DNA of 19,473 nucleotides from Methylophilaceae bacterium UBA7525. Lineage in GTDB: Bacteria > Pseudomonadota > Gammaproteobacteria > Burkholderiales > Methylophilaceae. The notes below the pieces were generated by a model, which was not told where the DNA came from, ran no database searches, and worked only from the letters and a program-made list of their open reading frames with translations. Position numbers and translations under genes: made by a program. The stretch spans positions 31,136 to 50,608 of the forward strand of contig DLMX01000111.1 in NCBI GenBank assembly GCA_002479405.1, read 5' to 3'. This document shows, piece after piece, positions 5,723-13,164 of the stretch (position 1 is its first letter; each line of letters begins with the position of its first letter).

Positions 5723-6154
5723 ATGATTCAGGATAAGGTCATCAGGAGTTCGCGCGCGTTCCCTGTTTCGAGGAACGCACTGTTTCAGGCTTTTGCCGAG
5801 CCGGACCTGCTCAGACGATGGTGGGGGCCTAAAGACTTCACCAACACATTCGAGCAGTTTTCGTTTGAACCGGGAGGTCACTGGATATTTACCATGCATT
5901 CGCCTGACGGCAAGGATTACCCCAACCATTCCGTGTTCGATGAAATCACAGCACCATCAAAGATCCGCTTCCGGCATATTTGCAAACCGGAGTTCTGCAT
6001 GTCCATGTACTTCGAAGGCACGGAAGAAAACTCCGTACTCACGTGGGAAATGGAATTTGAAAATGCCGAGATGAAAAACAGTTTGGAAAAACTGATCGTG
6101 CCCTCCAATGAACAGAATTTTGACCGCCTGGAAAAAGTATTGGGAACAGCTTAG
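5723..6154 (+). CDS. AHSA1/SRPBCC-domain protein, second of three
   Basis: The 143-residue protein has the typical AHSA1 pattern. AFPVSRNALFQAFAEPDLLRRWWGPKDFTN covers residues 12-41, FEPGGHWIFTMHSPDGKDYPN covers 48-68, and the run DEITAPSKIRFRH, then LTWEMEFE, then NFDRLEKVL closes the domain. WWGPKDF is the most common form of the family signature. The ATG at 5723 follows AGGAG (5710-5714). The protein is clearly diverged from its two neighbours, so the cluster is not a recent tandem duplication. The ligand is unknown. Confidence 0.9.
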   Translation: MIQDKVIRSSRAFPVSRNALFQAFAEPDLLRRWWGPKDFTNTFEQFSFEPGGHWIFTMHSPDGKDYPNHSVFDEITAPSKIRFRHICKPEFCMSMYFEGTEENSVLTWEMEFENAEMKNSLEKLIVPSNEQNFDRLEKVLGTA

Positions 6155-6211
6155 AAACCCAGCCTCCAGGCTTTTGAGACAGTCAATTTCACACAGGAAA
6201 GGAGAATTATC

Positions 6212-6661
6212 ATGTCTACCAATACCGTCAAACTGCATCGTGTTCTTAGTGCACCGCCGGAAAAAGTCTACCGGGCGTTTCTTGATGCCGATGCCATGGC
6301 AAAATGGCTTCCACCGCATGGATTCACCTGCAAGGTGCACCACCTGGATGCCAAGGTTGGCGGCACTTACAAGATGTCGTTCACAAACTTCTCTACCGGC
6401 CATAGTCACTCGTTTGGCGGGGAGTATCTGGAACTGATCCCGAATGAACGCATACGCAACACGGACAAGTTCGACGACCCCAACCTGCCGGGCGAAATGG
6501 TGACTACCGTTTCCTTGAAGCAGGTTTCTTGCGGGACTGAACTGAACATCGTGCAGGAAGGCATCCCCGAAGTAATCCCGCCTGAGGGTTGCTACATCGG
6601 CTGGCAGGAATCGTTGACGCTGCTTGCGCTACTGGTCCAGGCTGATATTCCAGATTGCTAG
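6212..6661 (+). CDS. AHSA1/SRPBCC-domain protein, third of three
   Basis: The 149-residue protein reads as the SRPBCC subgroup with VLSAPPEKVYRAFLDADAMA near residues 11-30, WLPPHGFTCKVHHLDAKVGG near 32-51, YKMSFTNFSTGHSHSFGGEYLEL near 53-75, and a C-terminal GCYIGWQESLTLLALLV. It lacks the WWGP motif of the second gene and has KWLPPHGF in its place. The ATG at 6212 is preceded by AAAGGAG (6197-6204 region) at good distance. It sits 57 bases after the second AHSA1 gene. The subgroup is widespread in proteobacteria with no assigned reaction. Confidence 0.9.
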   Translation: MSTNTVKLHRVLSAPPEKVYRAFLDADAMAKWLPPHGFTCKVHHLDAKVGGTYKMSFTNFSTGHSHSFGGEYLELIPNERIRNTDKFDDPNLPGEMVTTVSLKQVSCGTELNIVQEGIPEVIPPEGCYIGWQESLTLLALLVQADIPDC

Positions 6662-6757
6662 TGGCGCTTCCGGCTTCTGAAGAACGTAGCGGGAACCAAG
6701 GCACAAAAAATCCATGGAACCGCCCACAAATGCAGCCAAGACCCTTATGATGGAAAC

Positions 6758-6910
6758 TTTAGGGAAACGCTGATGAAATGGTTACGCGGGCGAATTGCTG
6801 CGTTGCGCGGTACTCGCAACCTCGCTGTATAACGCATACTATCTCGGCTGCTGCGTTCCGGGCGCCTTGCACTTCATACCGCTCACTCATTTAATCAGCG
6901 CTTCCTTAGC
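6758..6910. mobile_element. MITE-like element, about 150 bp, with terminal inverted repeats
   Basis: The left end TTAGGGAAACGCTGATGAAATG (positions 6759-6780, shown here as TTAGGGAAACGCTGA then TGAAATG) is matched by the inverted right end, which reads CTAAGGAAGCGCTGA then TTAAATG on the minus strand (6909-6888). About 18 of 22 positions agree. The interior has two GCTGCGTT copies (near 6799 and 6850) and the short stem TTGCG/CGCAA. No reading frame of use lies inside. The arrangement suggests a non-autonomous element or a dispersed intergenic palindrome. No target duplication was clear. It fills most of the 274-base gap between the AHSA1 cluster and the Pmp3-like gene. Confidence 0.6.
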
Positions 6911-6935
6911 AATTCTTCTTTTATAAGGAGCATCC

Positions 6936-7130
6936 ATGCGTCTTGTTTTAGCCATTTTCCTGCCATTTGTGGCGTTCTTCACCATCGGCCGCCCGCTTGC
7001 CGGCATCATCTGCCTGATTCTGCAGATCACCCTGATCGGCTGGTTGCCTGCTGCCATCTGGGCTGTTTATGCTCTGGGGCAATACAAGACCGACCAGAAG
7101 ATCGAACAGGCGCTGAAGCAGAGATCATGA
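6936..7130 (+). CDS. Pmp3/YqaE-family small membrane protein
   Basis: This 64-residue protein has the two hydrophobic segments of the YqaE/Pmp3 (UPF0057) family: LVLAIFLPFVAFFTIG (residues 3-18) and ICLILQITLIGWLPAAIWAVYAL (residues 25-47), with the GWLPAAIWAVYA signature at the second. Members are small proteolipids of the inner membrane. In yeast and plants they affect membrane potential and salt tolerance; in bacteria they are often stress-induced. The ATG at 6936 follows AAGGAG (6925-6930). It probably shares a transcript with the DUF202 gene 30 bases downstream. Confidence 0.85.
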   Translation: MRLVLAIFLPFVAFFTIGRPLAGIICLILQITLIGWLPAAIWAVYALGQYKTDQKIEQALKQRS

Positions 7131-7160
7131 TCCTGCCAGCGACCTTTTCCGGCGTGTGCC

Positions 7161-7532
7161 ATGTCTGACCTGCAAGACCCTCGCGTACTGTTCGCCGCCG
7201 AGCGCACGCTGCTGGCCTGGAACCGCACCAGCCTCGCGCTGATCGCCTTCGGTTTTCTGGTGGAACGGGCCGGCCTGCTCTTGAACGCCGTTGCACACGA
7301 CCATGCCGGTTCACACGATGCACTGCTGACCTTCTGGCTGGGGCTGGCCTTCATCCTGCTCGGCGTATTCGCCGCCGTTTATTCCTCACGCCAGTTTGCC
7401 ATCGTGCTGAAAACACTGAACCCGGTGGAGTTCCCGCAGGACTATGCAGCGAAGTGGGGGGTGCTGGTCAATGCCGTAGTCGCCCTGCTGGGTGCAGCAC
7501 TGATATTCGTGCTTTACTGGACTCGGATTTAA
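7161..7532 (+). CDS. DUF202/YidH-family membrane protein
   Basis: The 123-residue protein opens with the DUF202 signature DPRVLFAAERTLLAWNRTSLALIAFGFLVERAG, residues 6-38, where the ER and WNRT positions are the conserved core. Three membrane segments lie near residues 21-37, 54-73 and 98-119. E. coli YidH is the reference member and its function is unknown. No clear ribosome binding site precedes ATG 7161, which fits translation coupled to the gene before it. Confidence 0.9.
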   Translation: MSDLQDPRVLFAAERTLLAWNRTSLALIAFGFLVERAGLLLNAVAHDHAGSHDALLTFWLGLAFILLGVFAAVYSSRQFAIVLKTLNPVEFPQDYAAKWGVLVNAVVALLGAALIFVLYWTRI

Positions 7533-7569
7533 AAGCATTTCAGGCATCAAAACAGTTCGGGGGAACACC

Positions 7570-7992
7570 ATGAAGCAGTTACTGATCGGCGTTTGCTTGT
7601 GCCTCGGCACAGGCTTTTTGCAACTTGCGCACGCCGGGGACAAAGCCTATGAATTCCAGACTTTGGCGAAAGGCAGCCATAGCTGGGATGGTGATGCCCT
7701 GCCCGCTTACCCTTCCGGCACGCCGGAAATCACCATCGGCAAGATCGTCATCGCGCCCGGTGCTACGCTGCCTTTTCACCAGCACCCGTTCATCAATGCA
7801 GGCGTGGTGTTGAGCGGCAATCTGACCGTCATCACCGAGCATGAGAAAACCTTGCAGCTGCAAGCCGGCGACGCCTTGATCGAGGTGGTCAACACCTGGC
7901 ATTACGGCAGGAACAACGGCGATACGCCGGTCGAAATCATCGTCTTTTATGCCGGTGTGGAAGGCAAGCCGGTGACGCATCTCAAACACTAA
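7570..7992 (+). CDS. Exported cupin-domain protein
   Basis: The 140-residue protein starts with a signal peptide (MKQLLIGVCLCLGTGFLQLAHA, split here as residues 1-22, with cleavage likely after AHA). The mature part is one cupin barrel. Motif 1 reads PGATLPFHQHPFINAGVVLSG near residues 62-82, with H and H of HQHP as probable metal ligands. Motif 2 reads AGDALIEVVNTWHYGRNNGDTPV near 99-121, with the histidine of WHYG as a further ligand. A periplasmic location is predicted. The substrate cannot be read from the sequence, as cupins range from oxygenases to binding proteins. GGGGG sits about 7-11 bases before ATG 7570. Confidence 0.87.
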   Translation: MKQLLIGVCLCLGTGFLQLAHAGDKAYEFQTLAKGSHSWDGDALPAYPSGTPEITIGKIVIAPGATLPFHQHPFINAGVVLSGNLTVITEHEKTLQLQAGDALIEVVNTWHYGRNNGDTPVEIIVFYAGVEGKPVTHLKH

Positions 7993-8013
7993 AGATATTG
8001 TGAAGGTGAAAAC

Positions 8014-8466
8014 ATGAGCACCCCCGATCATCAGGCCATGTTGCTGGTGGCAATTGAAGAAGCGCGCAAGGGCCTGGCCGAAGGCGGCATCCCCATCGGC
8101 GCCGCGCTTTTCACGCAGGACGGCCAACTGCTGGGTGCTGGTCACAACCGCCGCGTGCAGGAGAACGACCCATCGGTGCACGCCGAAACCGATGCCTTTC
8201 GCAAGGCCGGACGGCAGACCAGTTACCGCGACAAGATCATGGTGACCACACTCGCGCCCTGCTGGTATTGCAGCGGCCTGATCCGGCAGTTCAGAATCGG
8301 CACCGTGGTGGCGGGCGAGGCGCAGAACTTCGACGGCGGGCTGGACTGGCTACGCGAGAACGGCGTGCAAGTGATCGTGCTGGATTCGCCCGAATGCAAA
8401 GCCATGATGACCGACTTCATTGAGCGCAACCCGGCATTGTGGAACGAGGATATCGGCGAGGAATAA
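8014..8466 (+). CDS. Cytosine deaminase of the Fcy1 type (nucleoside deaminase family)
   Basis: This 150-residue protein has the zinc-deaminase motifs HAE (H56, E58) and PCWYC (C83, C86): one histidine and two cysteines bind zinc and the glutamate shuttles protons. Outside the motifs it follows yeast cytosine deaminase closely: EGGIPIGAAL near the N-terminus, GHNRR, VVAGEAQNFDGGLDWL, and the ending NPALWNEDIGEE. In the yeast enzyme a C-terminal tryptophan and aspartate three residues apart contact the base; W143 and D146 keep that spacing. The likely reaction is cytosine to uracil and ammonia in pyrimidine salvage, in the cytoplasm. The classical bacterial enzyme CodA is unrelated. A closely related purine or nucleoside substrate cannot be excluded. 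The ATG follows GAAGGTGAA. Confidence 0.87.
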   Translation: MSTPDHQAMLLVAIEEARKGLAEGGIPIGAALFTQDGQLLGAGHNRRVQENDPSVHAETDAFRKAGRQTSYRDKIMVTTLAPCWYCSGLIRQFRIGTVVAGEAQNFDGGLDWLRENGVQVIVLDSPECKAMMTDFIERNPALWNEDIGEE

Positions 8467-8508
8467 GTACATACTTGTCAGCATCGAATGAACGCGAAGG
8501 AGCGAGTC

Positions 8509-8701
8509 ATGCACATCGAAGAAGAAGCTGCATTCAATATGCGTCATCATCGAGCTGCCGATCTCTTACCTAAGCGCCGGCAAAAACGAGAAGATGCTTT
8601 TCCGCCATGCGCTCACGCTGCACAAGGAGGACGTACAGTGGAATATCTGCGGCGGCATGGCAAGCGTGCCGTTCAGCTCCGGCACTTATAGGTTCAAATA
8701 G
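8509..8701 (+). pseudogene. Small gene with an apparent frameshift
   Basis: A strong ribosome binding site (GAAGGAG, 8496-8502) leads to ATG 8509, which reads MHIEEEAAFNMR. After about 8543 the coding signal moves to the frame one base later. That frame gives VIIELPISYLSAGKN, then EKMLFRHALTLHKEDVQ, then WNICGGMASVPFSSGTYRFK, and stops at TAG 8699-8701. It has the GC-rich third codon positions of the neighbouring genes, whereas the frame of the ATG has a poor third-position pattern and ends at 8691. A one-base shift between about 8512 and 8543 would join the two into a protein of about 62 residues. I recognise no family. A sequencing error, a true frameshift, programmed frameshifting or an unusual start codon would all explain it. 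Confidence 0.5.
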
Positions 8702-8712
8702 CGTTCTCACGC

Positions 8713-9105
8713 ATGAAATTGAGACAGACACTGCTGTTGTGCATGACAGCACCCGTGCTGGCCGGTTGCCTGACCGACCCGGCCACACGGTTGGCCTATG
8801 ACATCGAACGCGGTGCCAGCCAGCTGTCGCGTGAAGATGGCTCGCGCCATAAGGTCGAACACCGCACACCCTCAAAAGCCGGCGAGTGCGAAGGACCCTA
8901 CACCGTACAGCTGGACAAGGCCGGCGCACTGATTATCTGGTGCCGCGATGCGATCGGCGCGACGGTCTCCAGCCACAGCACCTCTTACCAATCGCGCTTC
9001 ATCGATACGCCGCAAACCTGGATTCTGGAAAAGACGGCCGGGACCACGCTTAACATCATTCTGGAAAGACGCGGCGACCGCGCCGTAGTGGTCGAGCTGC
9101 GCTAA
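8713..9105 (+). CDS. Hypothetical lipoprotein
   Basis: The 130-residue protein begins with a lipoprotein signal peptide: positively charged MKLR, a hydrophobic stretch, and the lipobox VLAGC at residues 15-19, so Cys19 should be lipidated. The mature part has two cysteines (in GECEGPY and IIWCRDA) that could form a disulphide, and a C-terminal run of beta-like segments (TTLNIILERRGDRAVVVEL). I do not recognise the family. It is the last plus-strand gene before the convergent ntrX, 48 bases away. No strong Shine-Dalgarno sequence is seen before ATG 8713. Confidence 0.78.
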   Translation: MKLRQTLLLCMTAPVLAGCLTDPATRLAYDIERGASQLSREDGSRHKVEHRTPSKAGECEGPYTVQLDKAGALIIWCRDAIGATVSSHSTSYQSRFIDTPQTWILEKTAGTTLNIILERRGDRAVVVELR

Positions 9106-9153
9106 TGGATTGGATTAAGCCGGCCGAATCAAGTCAACTCGGATTGAGTGCCC

Positions 9154-10434
9154 TTATTGTTTGGTCTTGATGCCGAGCTGCTTCAGCTTGCGATAGAGAT
9201 GGGTGCGTTCAAGCTGAGCGGCCTCTGCCACCTTGCTCATATTGCCTGCAGCCTGCGCCAGCCAGTATTCAAAATACTGGCGCTCGAATTCATCGCGCGC
9301 CTCACGCAGTGGCTGGTCAAAATTGAATGCAGAGCCACCGTTGCCGCGCGCATGTCCATTGGCCTCCGGTTGCTCCATCAGCGCGAACTGTTCCAATATG
9401 CGGTTGACGTCTTCCAACGTGATCTTCTCACCCAGACTGGTCTGCATCAGGTTACGGATGGCGCTATCAAGCTGAGCGAGATTCCCCGGCCATTCGGCGT
9501 TGCGCAGCGCATTCAGCGCGGCGATATCGAATTCGCGGTAAACCGCTTCCTTGGTTTCCACCAGCAGGGTCGCCATGGCGCGCGCCAGATCCGGGATGTC
9601 CTCCGGGTGATCTTGCAGTGACGGAATACGCAACGTCGCTACCGACAGCGCCTGTAGCAGACTCTCGTCGAACTGGTTCTCGGCTGCGAGCTGATTGAGT
9701 GCATGCGTAGTGGCACAAATGACCTTGACGCCGTACTTTTCCGCCTTGGCCTGCAACAACAACAGTCCCTTCTGCTCGGTCTTGTTTAGCGCTGCGACCT
9801 CCGGCACGAACACCACACCCTCGCGATGCTGTTCGAGAATATCAAGTGGCGCCTGACTCAAACGCTCGGTATCAGCGAGCTCCAGCCAGGGCGTATCCGG
9901 CTGTTGCAGGAAACGTGCGCACAATTCGGCGCCACAACCCTTGGCACCGATCAGCAGCAGCGGCGCTTTCAGCTTTGCCATCTGCTCCAGACGCTGACGC
10001 AGCTCCTTGATGACGGCGCTCTTGCCTAGACTGATCAGGCTGACATCCGAACGCGGCTGCTGTTCGCCATGCTTGAGCGCGGCATTAACGGTCTTCAGCA
10101 GTTTCTGCAGCGCGATGGGTTTTTCCAGAAAATCAAAAGCGCCGATGCGTGTCGCTTCTACCGCCGTATCAATAGTGCCGTGGCCGGACATCATGACCAC
10201 CGGCATGGTCAATTGCCCGCCGCTACCCCACTCCTTCAAGAGCGTGATGCCGTCGCAATCGGGCATCCAGATATCCAGCAGCACCAGATCAGGGCGTACC
10301 TGCTGACGCCAGTCGCGCGCTTCCGCTGCATTCTCCGCCAAACGCACCTGATACCCTTCGTCCTGCAGAATATCCCGCAGGAGTTCGCGAATACCGATTT
10401 CGTCATCGACTACCAGTATTTGCCTTGCACTCAT
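9154..10434 (-). CDS. ntrX: NtrX-like response regulator with a degenerate AAA+ domain
   Basis: This 426-residue protein has a receiver domain at the N-terminus with the acidic pair D10-D11, phospho-acceptor D54 (LVLLDIWMPD) and K105 (LEKPI). A linker follows, then an AAA+-derived domain near 135-340 and a Fis-type helix-turn-helix at the end (NMSKVAEAAQLERTHLYRKLKQLGI). The central domain is degenerate. Walker A is GAKGCGAE (163-170), with no lysine at the nucleotide-binding position. The Walker B region is VVFVPEVAAL, with proline in place of the usual aspartate. The GAFTGA loop that contacts sigma-54 is absent. The protein should therefore bind DNA and accept phosphate from NtrY but is unlikely to open sigma-54 promoters. 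Its start overlaps the ntrY stop (ATGA, 10431-10434), so the two are translationally coupled. Confidence 0.9.
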   Translation of the reverse strand: MSARQILVVDDEIGIRELLRDILQDEGYQVRLAENAAEARDWRQQVRPDLVLLDIWMPDCDGITLLKEWGSGGQLTMPVVMMSGHGTIDTAVEATRIGAFDFLEKPIALQKLLKTVNAALKHGEQQPRSDVSLISLGKSAVIKELRQRLEQMAKLKAPLLLIGAKGCGAELCARFLQQPDTPWLELADTERLSQAPLDILEQHREGVVFVPEVAALNKTEQKGLLLLQAKAEKYGVKVICATTHALNQLAAENQFDESLLQALSVATLRIPSLQDHPEDIPDLARAMATLLVETKEAVYREFDIAALNALRNAEWPGNLAQLDSAIRNLMQTSLGEKITLEDVNRILEQFALMEQPEANGHARGNGGSAFNFDQPLREARDEFERQYFEYWLAQAAGNMSKVAEAAQLERTHLYRKLKQLGIKTKQ

Positions 10435-12572
10435 TGTTTTTGCTCCATTTTCTTGCCTGCTACCGGCAAAATGATGGTGACTGAAGCACCACCATGTTCA
10501 CCGTTTTCAATCCTGATCGTTCCTTTATGTTCATCGACGATCTTCTTCACAATGGCCAAACCCAAGCCAGTTCCGTGCCGTTTTGTCGTGATGTACGGTT
10601 CGAACACACGCGCCATCATCTCCGGCGGAAAACCATCGCCATTATCGCTGACAGTGAGATGGATATTTTCACCATGACTGGATGTGCTGAGCACAATGGC
10701 CGGCTGGTCCTTGCCTTCCAATGCATCCTGCGCGTTCTGCAACAGATTATGCAATACCTGCCGCAGCATGGTGACGTCGCCCTGCACCAGCGCCTTGGTC
10801 TTGCTCAATTTGACTTCGATGGCAATGCGCGCCGGCTCATACAAAGCCATCACATCTTCGATCAGGCGGTTGATATCCACCTCACTCAGATTGAGCGCAG
10901 GCGCCCGCGCATATTCACTGAACTCATTGACCATGGTCTTCATGGCGCCGACCTGGCTTACAATGGTATTCGTGGCGCGTGACAGCAAACCGGCATCTTC
11001 TTCATTCAGCTTGCTGGCGAGCTTGCGTTCCAGACGCTCCGCCGAGAGCTGAATCGGCGTCAGCGGGTTCTTGATCTCGTGCGCCAGCCTTCTTGCCACT
11101 TCACCCCAGGCTGCATCGCGTTGCGCCTGCACCATGGTCGTCATGTCGTCGAACACGACGACATATCCGTCAGTGCCATTCGGCAATTTGGTGCCGCGCA
11201 ACAGGATGATCTGCTTGCCATTCGCGCCGGAAATCTCCAGCTGTGCCTTCAATTCGGTCTGCAATTCGGCCTGGTCCTCATGAAAATGCTGCAGCACTGT
11301 TGTAACAAACGGCTCCAGCGCGGGCTGCTGTTCTGCCAGGCGGCTCAACGGCTGATTCACCAGATCGGCCAGGTTTACGCCGAGAATACTGTTGGCGGCA
11401 AGATTATAGGTCCGCAGCCGGGCCTGCTCATCCAGCGCCAGCACACCCGAGGACAAGTGCGCCAGTATGGTTTCCAGATAGCCGCGCGCCGCTTCCACCC
11501 GGTTGCGGTTACGTTCCGCCGCCAGCGTCGCTTCGCCCAACTGACGCGTCATGCTGTTGAAGGATTGCACAAGGATGCCCAGCTCATCCTTGCCGTGCGC
11601 GGGCAGCATGGTGCTGTAATCGCCGCGCGCGATGGCACGCGTGCCTTCTGCCAACACCCCCAGCGGTGCCGACAGGCGACGGCTCAGCACCAGCGCAATA
11701 GCCACGGCAGAGAGCATGGCCAGCATCAACACCAGCGTCAGTGTCAGCGAGAACACCTGCTTCAGCGATTCGCGGCTGAAAGAAAGCTCCTGATAATCCT
11801 GATAGACTTCCTGCACCGATTCCGCAGCCAGCGATAGCACCCGGGGTACCGGCTGCAGCAGTTGCAGGATACGGGTCTCGCCCGCCATGTCCTGCATCGC
11901 CACCGGCGCCAGTACGCGCAGATAGAGTCCCTTGTCCGGAATCGGCTCTATCGTACCGTATACATGGTTACGCGCCTGCCGCAGCTGCGCCAGAGTTGGC
12001 ATTTCCGGCAGAAAGCTGGAGGGATCGTCACTGGAGAACGCCAGGATGCGACCCTGCATGGTCAGCAGCACGGCATCCTGCACCCCGCTCTTTTCACGCA
12101 AGTCGTTCAATAACGCAAAATGCGTGCTGCCGGGCTGGTAGGCCAGTCCGAGCGCGATGTTCTGGCTCTTTTCCTCCAGATCATCGAGCATGATGTCCAA
12201 CGTGCTTTGCCCCAGACGCAGACCGCTGTCGAGAGCTGCCTCGACCTTGACGTTGAACCAGGATTCAATCGAACGCGTCAGGAAATTGACCGAGACCGCA
12301 TAAACCAGCATGCCCGGTATGATCGCCATCAGGGCAAAGGCGCCGAGCAGGCGCAGGCTCAGACGGCTGCCCATGACGCCACGGCGCATCTGCTGATAGA
12401 GCTTCCAGAGCTGGATGCCGATCAGCACGATAAGCAGCACAGCCATCAGGATATTCAGCGCCAGCAGCAGCGTGTAATCGGCACCGCCACCTGCAGTATT
12501 GCCGCTGGCTCGGGACAACAGATAAAGTAACAGTACGCCCAGACCCGCACAGATGAAGATAATGTATTTCAT
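10431..12572 (-). CDS. ntrY: NtrY-like membrane sensor histidine kinase
   Basis: The 713-residue protein has the full NtrY plan. Membrane segments lie near residues 4-19, 35-55 and 74-97, followed by a periplasmic region to about 272 and a further membrane segment near 275-297. Then come a HAMP linker (298-350), a PAS domain (about 360-475), the phospho-acceptor helix with H498 in ARRLAHEIKNPLTPIQLSAE, and an ATPase domain with N-box NLLQNAQDAL, VSDNGDGFPPEM and GTGLGLAIVKKIV. NtrY/NtrX systems respond to nitrogen status or redox/oxygen conditions in different proteobacteria; the signal here is unknown. The gene begins 7 bases after the DUF4390 gene and overlaps ntrX by 4 bases, so it lies in the def-fmt-rsmB operon. 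Confidence 0.95.
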   Translation of the reverse strand: MKYIIFICAGLGVLLLYLLSRASGNTAGGGADYTLLLALNILMAVLLIVLIGIQLWKLYQQMRRGVMGSRLSLRLLGAFALMAIIPGMLVYAVSVNFLTRSIESWFNVKVEAALDSGLRLGQSTLDIMLDDLEEKSQNIALGLAYQPGSTHFALLNDLREKSGVQDAVLLTMQGRILAFSSDDPSSFLPEMPTLAQLRQARNHVYGTIEPIPDKGLYLRVLAPVAMQDMAGETRILQLLQPVPRVLSLAAESVQEVYQDYQELSFSRESLKQVFSLTLTLVLMLAMLSAVAIALVLSRRLSAPLGVLAEGTRAIARGDYSTMLPAHGKDELGILVQSFNSMTRQLGEATLAAERNRNRVEAARGYLETILAHLSSGVLALDEQARLRTYNLAANSILGVNLADLVNQPLSRLAEQQPALEPFVTTVLQHFHEDQAELQTELKAQLEISGANGKQIILLRGTKLPNGTDGYVVVFDDMTTMVQAQRDAAWGEVARRLAHEIKNPLTPIQLSAERLERKLASKLNEEDAGLLSRATNTIVSQVGAMKTMVNEFSEYARAPALNLSEVDINRLIEDVMALYEPARIAIEVKLSKTKALVQGDVTMLRQVLHNLLQNAQDALEGKDQPAIVLSTSSHGENIHLTVSDNGDGFPPEMMARVFEPYITTKRHGTGLGLAIVKKIVDEHKGTIRIENGEHGGASVTIILPVAGKKMEQKQ

Positions 12573-12579
12573 GTCCGGA

Positions 12580-13164
12580 CTATGGCGCTAATGCAGGCTC
12601 CCAGCGATAACGCTGGGATATCATGTTCCATGGTTCGGAGCCGAGTGCCTCCACCTGTATCGGCTTGGGCAATTTCGAATGGTCCAGCCGCACTCTCAAA
12701 CCTGCATAATAGACTTCATCGGGTTCAAGCAGCCGCTTGTCGAACATCACCCATTCACGCATGCGAACGAATTCGGCCTTGGCTTCCGCCAGCGTGGCGA
12801 AAGATTGCTGGTGCTTGTTGCGGTTGATCAGATACTGCCGGGAGAGCGCGTGATAACTGAGTGAAACATTGTTGCTGACGGTGATGATTTCCTTGTCGAA
12901 CCAGTACTTGCGGGGAGTAGTCAGTTGGAATTCGACCAGGAAATTGAGCTGCACACCCTTGTTCAGAGCATCTTCCACCTGTTCGCTCAGGTTCAGTTCG
13001 AGGTCGGCATTCAGCAGATATTGTTCGCCGCTGGCTACCAGCTCAGCATGCTTGATGGTCAGGCGACTATCGGAGGCCGAAGCGGTCGTCACCGGAAAAA
13101 GCAAACACAAAAAGATGACGGTTAAATTAGTCTTTTTGTAATAGCGCGTAAAAAAAGCCATCAT
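12580..13164 (-). CDS. DUF4390 exported protein
   Basis: I place the start at the ATG at 13164, which gives MMAFFTRYYKK and a normal signal peptide that ends near VTTASA. An ATG nine codons earlier (13191) is possible. Both starts lie inside the 3' end of rsmB in another frame, so the genes overlap by about 38 bases. The mature protein, near 165 residues, carries the DUF4390 pattern: LNADLELNLSEQVEDALNKG near residues 50-69, LNFLVEFQL, KYWFDKEI, VSLSYHALSRQYLINR, and a C-terminal DWVMF-like WVMFDKRLLEPDE. This family lies just before ntrY in betaproteobacteria and is conserved in that place, which hints at a link with the NtrY periplasmic sensor; that link is inference. Confidence 0.85.
   Translation of the reverse strand: MMAFFTRYYKKTNLTVIFLCLLFPVTTASASDSRLTIKHAELVASGEQYLLNADLELNLSEQVEDALNKGVQLNFLVEFQLTTPRKYWFDKEIITVSNNVSLSYHALSRQYLINRNKHQQSFATLAEAKAEFVRMREWVMFDKRLLEPDEVYYAGLRVRLDHSKLPKPIQVEALGSEPWNMISQRYRWEPALAP

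Noticed and set aside
4958..5929. A 323-codon open frame on the minus strand
   Set aside because: It lies opposite two AHSA1 genes with clear family motifs and good ribosome binding sites, and its translation has no recognisable domain or consistent composition.
7579..8181. A 200-codon open frame on the minus strand
   Set aside because: It overlaps the cupin gene and the start of the deaminase gene, both supported by motifs.
9106..9153. A bidirectional terminator between the lipoprotein gene and ntrX
   Set aside because: Only a bulged stem (TTGGATT with AATCAAG) around GCCGGC is present, with no T-run on either strand.
11079..11837. A 252-codon open frame on the plus strand
   Set aside because: It is antisense to ntrY and gives a histidine/glutamine/arginine-rich product with no domain, typical of a shadow frame.
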